64,000 bases of DNA. Origin: Glycine soja. Its lineage: Eukaryota; Streptophyta; Magnoliopsida; Fabales; Fabaceae. The notes under the pieces are model-generated. The model searched no databases, was not told the DNA's origin, and saw only the letters and a program-made list of their open reading frames with translations. The DNA is taken from positions 31,579,940-31,643,939 of the forward strand of contig NC_041018.1 in the NCBI RefSeq assembly GCF_004193775.1, given 5' to 3'. Of the stretch, positions 56,491 through 64,000 are shown piece after piece (position 1 is the stretch's first letter; each line of letters starts with the position of its first letter). The translations under genes were made by a program, and so were the position numbers.

Positions 56491-58435
56491 AGCCTAAACC
56501 AAGCCAGAACTAATCAAAACGCAAAGAATCACACTCATCATTCCACGATGAGGCCAAATCCAAGTTCAGTATAAGCCCAAACAATCAATATGCGTAACCC
56601 AGACAAATTTGTGACACAAGAGGTTTACACAATGTGGAAAATAGAAATGCATTAACAACATTTTCAAGATTACAAGGTCGACGAGGCCACAAAAGCAACA
56701 TAACAAACAACCAAAAGAAGCATGGCCTAAACATCGGCCCCATCATCCTTCTCTCCTCCATCAGATTCCTCCATAGCGGCAATCTCATCCTCATCAAAAA
56801 GTTGCCCGTCCTTCTCGTCTTTGAATGGGTCTAAGAGGTTCAGATCGAGACCCTCAATAAAGAGTTCCGCCTGCCTCATAGCCTTGAAGAACCCTTTCTC
56901 ATGCTACTCCATGACCTCTTTCTTAAACATGATGAGCTCATCCTCAAGCTCTTTGTTCGCCTTATTCTTCCTTACCACCTCACGCTCAGATTCTTTCAGC
57001 TTGGCCTAGAGGTTAGACATCACGATCTCAGAATCCCTTAGTTGGGCTTGAATATTAGCAATCACTCTTGTAGATTTTGTCACCGTGGCATCGAGTGCTT
57101 CCCTCTCCTTAGCAGAGCGCTCCATCTTACCTGCTAAGTCATCCTTCTCTTTTAATACATCTTTATAATGCCCAAATACTTCATCGTCATCCAATCTCAT
57201 ATTCATCAACTAGGGGAAAACATCATAATGCTCGGATGACAGCTGGTGGTTCGACTTGACGGCCTCAACAAAGGCAACACTAGCGTTTGCCACCTTGGGG
57301 CGCTCCACTCACCATATTGTCCTGGCAATGGCCCTCTACTTGGCAACTTCCCCCTCCAAGGAAGCAATTATGTTCGTAGCCTCCTTATGCTTGCTCCCAT
57401 TCTCTTCTAAAATGGCCAAGCTCCTCTGAAGGAAAACCTTCACAACATCATTTGAATTTTGTACCCTGACAAAACGAATCAAACTTTTGTCAAAGGGGGA
57501 CACGAAGCTTGTGGGCATCCTTTGTTCAGGTCTATACTCCATACTCCACAATGCATTCTCCTCCCGTGAAGTATATACCTGATCTAATGAAACACTTGGA
57601 CAAGAAGAGGAAAAAGACATCCTGAAATTTAGGACAGTGGGAGATGAAGGTGGCACAATAGAGGAAGGAGGAGGCATGCTTGTTATGACACATGCCATTG
57701 TCAACCCTGCACTCAGTAGCGGTGGTGCAACAGAAGAAACAAGAGCAAGTACAACAGGGGCAAGAGCAGAAGTGGTTGGTGCAGATGGAGGAGATACAAA
57801 AACCACCTGGGTGGATGAAGGTGGAAGGGCAATAGGATCAGAGACGTTGGCTGCAACTATTTAAGTAGCCATGGGAATCGATGTTGGACTTTGTGGGTTG
57901 GGAGTCCTGGGAAGAAGGGAAGAGGGATGGCTTGAACCAAACATCAACCCTGTCGCTTGCTTTAGGGCTCGAAGACTAAAGGGAGCCATCAACTTCTTGT
58001 GTAGTCTGGTTCCTCCAACTTCTTCATTGTGTTTCCTCTTAGCAGCCACAGAAGGAGGCACACTAGGTGTAACCTTGACAACATCAACCTCGATAGTGTC
58101 AACAATGTTGAGCTGGTCGACCCTAGCTTCAATTGGATCTCCTCCCCCTCCAGAGGGTTCATTGACATTGACTGGGGAAGGGGCACGTCACCATCTACAA
58201 GTATGACCTGCTTCACTAAAGGCCACCACACAAAGTCATCCATTATTCTTATAGAGATAGAAAAAACATAACACACAATCAGAGAAGACAAAGTTATACA
58301 GAGACAGGCACAAAAAAGGCAAGGTACTTTACCATCCAAGACATGAAAAGGGTTTTTTGTTGAAGGCAAGGACAAGATGGCTCGCACATCAAGCAATGCC
58401 GGCAATTGTTCCAATATTGTTGTGTCTACCCTCTC

Positions 58436-59294
58436 TGATGGAAGCTTGCTTGTGGAGCTTTTATGGAGGCTGGATCTTTGAGCTTCAATGAGGTCCTTCA
58501 ATGGTGATTTTCCACCATGGAGATGCAGTGGAAGACAAAGGAGAAGAGGTGAGAGGAGACGCCATCCACTAGGGAATAAGCCATGGAAGAAGGAGCTTCG
58601 CCACCAAGAGAGTGCCTTGGATAAAAAGCTTGGAGAGGGTGCTTCAATGGAGGAAAAGAAAGAGAGAGGGGGGAGCACGAAATTGAAGGAAGAGAAGTTG
58701 AACTTTGAAGTTTCTCTCATAAGAATCTCATTCATCAAAGTTACAACAAGTGTTACACATGCTTCTATTTATAGCCTAGGTAGCTTCCTTGAGAAACTTC
58801 CTTGAGAAGCTAGAGCTTAACTTCACACACCCCTCTAATAACTAAGCTCACCTCTTTGAGAAGCTTCCTTGAGAAACTTTCTTGAGAAGATTCCTAGAGA
58901 AGCTAAAGCTTAGCTACACACACCTCTCTAATAACTAAGCTTACCTCCTTGAGATGAGAAGCTAGAGCTTAGCTACACACCCCTTATAATAGCTAAGCTC
59001 ATCCATATGCTAAAATACATGAAAATACAAAAAAAAAGTCCCTACTACAAAGACTACTCAAAATGCCCTGAAATACAAGGCTAAAACCCTATATTACTAG
59101 AATGGCCAAAATACAAGCTCAAAAGAAGAAAAAACCTATTCTAATATTTACAAAGAAGAGTGGACCCAACCTTGGCCCATGGGCTCAAAAATCTATCCTG
59201 AGGTTCATGAGAATCCTAGGGCCTTCTTTAGTAGTTCTAGCCCAATCCTCTTGGATTCTTCTATCCAATACCCTTGGGGGGTAGGATTGCATCA
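58436..59294 (-). mobile_element. Solo LTR (family A), minus orientation, in the antisense ORF
   Basis: Minus-strand 5' end TGATGCAATCC, 3' end GCTTCCATCA, 859 bp, flanked by perfect CTCTC repeats (58431-58435, 59295-59299). It is homologous over its full length to 58-926, in opposite orientation. Removing it with one CTCTC restores the ORF frame. A good TATA box (minus TATAAATAG, about 58774-58766) lies ahead of the transcription-start region. Confidence 0.95.
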
Positions 59295-59606
59295 CTCTCC
59301 TTTGAAGACATTAGTTGTTCTTCGAAAGACTTGAACTTTATAGGGTCCGACTGCCAAAGGAAGGGGAAACGAGGCTCCCCACTCTCCTCATACATTAATG
59401 GCAACCCATAAAAAACGACACTAGTTTCTTTGACCTTAAAGAAGCAGTCCTTGAAACTACGGAATGCGTTCGAGTCAAACTCGAATATCCTCTTGTAAAT
59501 ACTATTCAACGACACCCAGCCAATCTTCCCAGTCAACTTCATTTGAGAGGTGGCCATATTCAAGTGCCTCAGCAAGCCACATTGAAAGTCATTCATGGGA
59601 AGAGTC

Positions 59607-61138
59607 TGTTGGATCAAGTGGCCTCGGAATAATTAAAAAGGGGGAGTTAAATTAATTATTAATGAACCTTTACTAATTAAAAAAATCTATCCTTCTTAAT
59701 GTTACCAAAAGTAAAAGCAATAATTAAAGTGCACAGTGCAAATTAAAAGAGTAGGGAATCAGCAACAACCCGTGTCTACATCCAGTCCCCAAGCGACCTG
59801 CAGTCCTTGAGATTTCTTTTCAACCTTGTAAAATCCTTTACAAGCAAAGGTCCATAAGGGATGTACCCTTTCTTGTTCTCTTTGAACAACCTAGTGGATG
59901 TACCCTCCACTAGAACTGATCCACAAGAGATGTACCCTCTCTTGTTCTTAGTCACAACAACCCAAGTAGATGTACCTTCTACTTGTACCACAAAGGATGT
60001 ACCCTACAATGTGTTAAGACAAAGTTCTCATGTGGTTAGTCCTTTGAAACTTTGTGAATGGGAAAACAAAAGAATTCTCAGGCGGTTAGTCCTTTGAAAT
60101 ATTTTGTTTATGGGAAAGGGAAGAATCAAAAGAATTCTCAGACTGTGTCATTTTGAATTCTTTGACAAGGGAGAAGGGAGACACCAAAGAATTCAGGCGG
60201 TTAGTCCTTTGTTCTTTTGGAAAAGGGAGAAGAGAGACACAAAAAGAATTCAGGCGGTTAATCCTTGGCGAATTCTTTTTGGCAAAGGGAGAAGGGAATG
60301 AAAAAGATGAATAACACAAGTTTTGTTTTCAAGGTTTGGAAAACCAGAAAACTTAAGAAAGCTTTTGCAAAGGAAGAAGAAGAAGAAATTCAAGAAGATG
60401 CTTAAAGAGATTCAAAGGTTGTAAAGGATTGTAATGATTGTATTCAATGTGTTGTAAAATGCAAGTAGGTCTTGCTTTTATAGACTCTTCATGTCTGGTC
60501 AAGAAAACCATTAGAAGAGTTATAACCTTTAGAAAAACTTGAAAACCATTGGAAGAGTTACATCTTTTAATTTTTGTTCAAAACTTATCACTGGTAATCG
60601 ATTACCAAATCATTGTAATCAATTACACAAAGCATTTTTGTGAAAGGATGTGACTCTTCACATTTGAATTTGAATTTCAACGTTCAAACACACTGGTAAT
60701 CGATTACCAAATCATTGTAATCGATTACACCATTTTGAAATCAATTGGAACATTGTAAATTCAGTTGAAAGCTTTTTGAAAACAATCTTTGCTATTGGTA
60801 ATCAATTACAATAAACTGGTAATCGATTACCAGAGAGTAAAAACTCTTTGGTAAAAGGTTTTGTGAAAAATTCATGTGCTACTCAATGTTTTGAAAAACT
60901 TTTTAGTACTTATCTTGATTGAGTCTTTTCTTGATTCTTGAATCTTCAACTTGATTATTCTTGATTCTTGATTCTTGAAACTTGATTCTTGAATCTTGAA
61001 ATCAAATTTCCTCTTGATTCTTGAAGTGTTCTTGATTCAATCTTGAACTCATTCTCTTGGGCTTTTTGTCATCATCTTTGTTATCATCAAAACTCCTTGA
61101 ATCAATCTTGATTCAACATCATGAAGCTTTCTTCTACA
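59607..61138 (-). mobile_element. Solo LTR of a copia family with GTAATCGATTAC palindromes, in the antisense ORF
   Basis: From TGTTGGATCAAGTGG to CTTTCTTCTACA, 1532 bp. Flanks GAGTC (59602-59606) and AAGTC (61139-61143) are a target duplication with one change. Removing the insert rejoins the antisense ORF in frame across HLTLPMND. It contains six GTAATCRATTAC copies at 60595-60832 and four copies of a GATGTACC-based 60-bp repeat (59860-60005), and GGCGGTTAGTCCTTTG repeats (60072-60265). Homologous to 46461-47489; orientation inferred from that copy. Confidence 0.85.
59855..60270 (+). repeat. Two short internal repeat series in the copia LTR
   Basis: GATGTACCCT(T/C)TCTTGTTCT-type units at about 59875, 59895, 59938 and 59995, then AGAATTCAGGCGGTTAGTCC-type units at about 60032, 60073, 60187 and 60245. 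Spacing is irregular, from 20 to 110 bp. Confidence 0.75.
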
Positions 61139-61768
61139 AAGTCAAATGCAACACTTCAAACATACATCGATAAACATAGAAATAGTGGGGACCATCAAGG
61201 GCAGGACACATAGAAGGGTACTCATCTTCTTCATAGGCCACTAAGGTCATCTCACGGACGTAACCCAGTTTTGCCAACTCAAGTTGATGCCACAATGCGC
61301 CATCGCTCAAGGGGGACACTATCGATGAATAATACTTCAAAATGTCATCCCTCACCCACTCGAAACTGGTAATGCATGAAAAAGGAGAAGGCATTTCCTC
61401 GGCACGACGATGCCTACTCCTCAGTGAAACCCTAACTTCACCACCATCATCCCTTCCCGCAACTCAACGGTCACTGGATTCTCCTAAGGGGGTGGGGGCA
61501 CGACCGTCGTAATAGGGGAAGGTTGATCCTTCCTAGGAGTCATGAGAGATTCAATCCCCGTGGGCAGCTCGGAATTGCCCTCACCCACATTGTCGAAGTC
61601 TATCAACCTCTTATAAGAGGAGGACCCATTATCAGAGACCTCGCAAGGAACCTCCTCTGATGAAGAATCCTCGATGGGAACCACTTCCCACTCTACCATG
61701 GGTTGCCAAACGAAACCCCTAGAGTCACTTTCTCCCATGCCCAACGCAGAATCAGAAACAATAGACAT

Positions 61769-62412
61769 AGTAGGGAAACAGGGGCATACCTGGAGTGAAG
61801 TTGAAATCGAAAAAGGAAAGGGGAAAACTGAATCAAACCCAAAAATTGCAAAGCGCTACAACCAAAAATATCCACAATCGAAAAAGTCATGGCAGTTGTA
61901 ACACGAGATTGAAGTGACGATTCGAGAGAAATTGTGAAAAGGGGTGTTCAAGATTGAAGATGGTGAAAACCTAATGTGCATTCCTTTTAAATGAAGAGAG
62001 AAGCCACGACCTTTTAGAAATTGGCAGGACTGGAAATGGCTCCCTAAAAACTCATGCCACGATGTAACTCCCACAAACCACGTGATGTGTCTTTAAGACA
62101 TGTCATTTCATGAAGCAACACGTGTCAAGAAACAACGCACGTGCATAACCCATGCCTATTTTGGGTGAACCAAAATGCCTCTCCCAAACGTTGAGTCCAA
62201 CGGTCAAAGACAGGGAACTTCCTCACAAGACATTCCAATACTTGACTCTACCTGAAGGGACATAAATCACGCTCACACTAAACAACCTGTCAACCATAGC
62301 CTGGACAATGCTTGTCCAAGCTAGCAGGCTTGTCAAGCCTCCAGTTATTAAATTCATCAAGGTTACTACCCTCGACACTGAACAATCTTTTTCGCCAACA
62401 GATTCGACTTAG
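61769..62412 (+). other. 3' non-coding region of the Tat element
   Basis: No gene supported. The segment lies between the start of the antisense ORF and the polypurine tract; it would contain the promoter of the antisense ORF. TTAAAGACATGTCATTTCAT and GACACGTGT-like words are present but no clear TATA box. Confidence 0.5.
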
Positions 62413-62470
62413 AGCTTGGGGGGCTGGTGTACTGTTCGGGGTCCACATATGACATGGTGAGTGACGCGAC
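62413..62470 (+). other. Polypurine tract and first bases of the 3' LTR of the Tat element
   Basis: AGCTTGGGGGGCTGG followed directly by TGTACTGTTCGGGG, the usual arrangement of a plus-strand primer next to an LTR. Only 43 bp of LTR remain before another LTR begins at 62471. Confidence 0.65.
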
Positions 62471-63603
62471 TGATGTGTCATTATTTTCTTCTATTTCTTA
62501 ACCTTTTTGTCACCATTTTAATTACTGATTAGCCTTAATTGTCAAATTAATTATGCAGTTTTATCATTTAGGCCTACTAGACTAATTTTGTGTTTTTAAT
62601 TTAATTTCAGGAGAATTATAAGCAATTGGGCTTGAATCCAGAGTTGGGCTTGGACTTGAAGAGAGCAAACAATTTATTTTATCAAATCTTATCTTATCCA
62701 GATTTTATCTCATCTAGATATTATTTCATCCAATCTTATCTTATCTTATCTAGATTTTATTTTATCAAATCTTATCTTATCTTGTCCAGATTTTATTTTA
62801 TTTATGGGCTTGGACTTAAAACAGATTGGTAAGCTTTGGGGGCTGAGAACCTATATAACAGCACCAAGGGTTTAGTTTTAGGAGTTTTTCGTTTTTTGAA
62901 GAGGAGAATAATTTTAGGTTTTGCAATTCCAGTTTTTACTGTTCATGCATACTATTCACGTAGCAATAAAATTCGTTTTCTGCTTCAATCTGCAATTTCA
63001 TTTTCTGCTTCAATTTGCAATTTCGTTTTCTACTGATTAATGGAAGGCTAAGTCTCCAGCGTTGTTTTTTCTTGAGGATCAAGCACAACTCTCTTTGAGG
63101 TTTTATTATTACTATTGAATTCTGATAAGTTTTTCCTCTTCACCAATTACTCTGTATTTGTTGCTATTAATCCTTGCATGCTTAGTGCTTGATTAATTGT
63201 CACTACGCTTAATTTACGTTCATGCTTAATGATCAGTTTCGTTCCCGATTGATTGGTGTATGTGTTGCTTGATCACATAATGACAACCTTATGTTAAATT
63301 GCGCTTAGTAATTTAATTTAGGGCTGGATTAAGTGGTTGAACTGATAAAGGATAAATTCTCGTAACCTAGGATAAGAGACTTGCTTGTGAATCAAGGGGA
63401 AACAACATGTTTTAATTATGTTATTTTCTAATTAAAATTTGCTCGTTGTTTAAATTACAAAAACAAACAACCCCCCCCCCAATTCGTTACTGTTTTATTA
63501 CTATTTGTTATGAGCATTTGGTTGACCATTGGGAGACGACCTAGGATCACTTCCTAGATACTGCATTTTTAATGTCTATTTGATTCGGGTACGACCTCGA
63601 TCA
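62471..63603 (+). mobile_element. 5' LTR of an Athila-like Ty3 element
   Basis: From TGATGTGTCATTATTTTC to GACCTCGATCA, 1133 bp; the right end is fixed by the primer site. Contains three tandem copies of ATCTTATCTTATC...CAGATTTTATTTTATC sequence (62670-62805) and a C10 tract (63471-63480). CTATATAACAGC at about 62850 is a likely TATA box. No TSD could be checked because the other LTR is outside the window. Confidence 0.78.
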
Positions 63604-63607
63604 AATT

Positions 63608-63625
63608 TGGCACCATTGTCGGGGA
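63608..63625 (+). other. Primer-binding site of the Athila-like element
   Basis: TGGCACCATTGTCGGGGA differs at three positions from the tRNA-Asp type site seen at 41647-41664 and lies four bases after the LTR. Confidence 0.82.
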
Positions 63626-64000
63626 GCAGTGGTCCAAAGGTTCATAATAGTGTTTAGTTGTTTTGAGTGTAGCTCTGTTGTTTAGTGTAGTGAGTGTGTG
63701 TTGTTTTGTTTTGTGTAGTGTTCTGTATTGCATTTCAGTCGTGTCCCCTGTTCAGCGCTTCCCTGTTTCAATTGCTCACAAAATTGCGACTGATTTTGCA
63801 TAATGCTGATTTTTGTGTAATGTTGTGTACAATGATTAGCGACTGAACTAACGATCGATTTTTTAATTTAATTGGCGATTTTTGTTTTGATAGTTAGAGT
63901 TGTTATTGTTGGCTGATTTTTTGTGTGGTAGTTTCTTTTGGTCCATATTTTGTGTGAAAAATACCAGAAGCACTTGGTGTGGTTGAATTTGAGAAAGGCA
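63626..64000 (+). other. Internal leader of the Athila-like element
   Basis: T/G-rich leader sequence without an ORF, running off the window. The coding part of this element is not visible. Confidence 0.6.

Larger units (their letters stand above)
56727..61768 (-). pseudogene. Antisense 3' ORF of the Tat element, interrupted by two solo LTRs
   Basis: Minus-strand coding starts near MSIVSDSALGMGESDSR (61768). It passes through SFEWVRDDILKYYSSIVSPL and DGPHYFYVYRCMFEV (61394-61139), NDFQCGLLRHLNMATSQM and KIGWVSLNSIYKRIFEF (59606-59295), then VDTTILEQLPALLDVRAILS (58435-58340) and MDDFVWWPLVKQVILVDGD. It ends in a coiled coil (KEKDDLAGKMERSAKERE) with an acidic tail, stop 56729-56727. Proteins of this layout accompany soybean Ty3 elements; function unknown. 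A T-rich stretch at about 58325-58240 may be an intron. Frameshifts are present outside the LTRs. Confidence 0.75.
50276..62470 (+). mobile_element. Decayed Tat-lineage Ty3 element with antisense 3' ORF
   Basis: Sense gag-pro-RT-RNase H-aRNase H-integrase remnants (50.3-55.3 kb) are followed by a 78-bp array and a long antisense ORF (61.8-56.7 kb). A polypurine tract AGCTTGGGGGGCTGG (62413-62427) and an LTR start TGTACTGTTCGGGG (62428) come next, before an Athila-like LTR cuts in at 62471. Antisense 3' ORFs are known from Tat relatives such as Grande. Treating all parts as one element is an inference from order and from the polypurine tract. The 5' LTR and gag N-terminus are lost at the copia boundary. 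Confidence 0.65.

Noticed and set aside
57637..58206. Plus-strand ORFs of 75 and 111 residues
   Set aside because: Shadows of the minus-strand 3' ORF of the Tat element.
63471..63480. C10 homopolymer as a regulatory or G-quadruplex element
   Set aside because: A single C run inside an LTR; may be polymerase slippage or a sequencing artefact, with no further G-tracts nearby.

Overview
The window is a piece of a plant nuclear genome, most probably a legume and quite likely Glycine (inference from the retrotransposon families: Calypso/Diaspora-type Athila LTRs rich in CTAAGCG, LTRs carrying the palindrome GTAATCGATTAC, and an Ogre/Tat element with an intron). It is dominated by decayed transposable elements. 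Only two genes look intact: a class III peroxidase (26.0-28.2 kb, +) with four exons, and a two-exon DSS1/SEM1 proteasome-lid subunit gene (29.7-33.5 kb, -) whose single 3.6-kb intron is filled with other sequences.

Layout. 0-8.1 kb: an Ogre/Tat Ty3 element on the + strand (ORF1 remnant, gag, protease with a G-patch, a predicted 179-bp intron, RT, two RNase H domains, N-terminal part of integrase). A solo LTR interrupts ORF1, and the element joins a different transposon ORF inside integrase at about 8.12 kb. 8.1-11.6 kb: that ORF, then a gene-free stretch with three kinds of tandem repeat and an LTR remnant. 11.6-18.9 kb: two related Mutator-like (MULE) transposase remnants pointing toward each other. 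Between them lie a CACTA end and three gene fragments from unrelated families: a PB1-domain gene, one exon of an LRR receptor kinase, and an acireductone dioxygenase pseudogene that keeps its introns and holds a 1.7-kb solo LTR. 18.9-24.7 kb: minisatellites, another MULE fragment, a plant-mobile-domain pseudogene, A-rich low-complexity sequence and a possible LINE tail.

24.7-34.1 kb is the gene-bearing island with the peroxidase and DSS1. The DSS1 intron holds an inverted repeat enclosing a fragment of a GL3/TT8-type bHLH regulator, and a hAT element (perfect 8-bp target duplication) containing a smaller foldback element. 34.1-38.0 kb: a Ty1/copia element on the - strand whose 5' LTR is reduced to about 28 bp although both target-site duplications survive. 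38.0-50.3 kb: a LINE fragment, a Ty3 LTR, an Athila/Diaspora-type deletion derivative, and two minus-strand copia remnants.

50.3-62.5 kb reads best as one very decayed Tat element: sense gag-pol, then a 78-bp tandem array, a retroposed ribosomal protein S15 fragment, a long antisense ORF, and finally a polypurine tract and LTR start. Its antisense ORF is split by two solo LTRs; removing either with one copy of its target duplication restores the reading frame. 62.5-64.0 kb: LTR, primer-binding site and start of another Athila-like element.

No bacterial-type system, CRISPR array or operon is present, and I recognised no tRNA or rRNA gene. The most informative content is the record of nested insertions, gene-fragment capture and unusual retrotransposon architecture.
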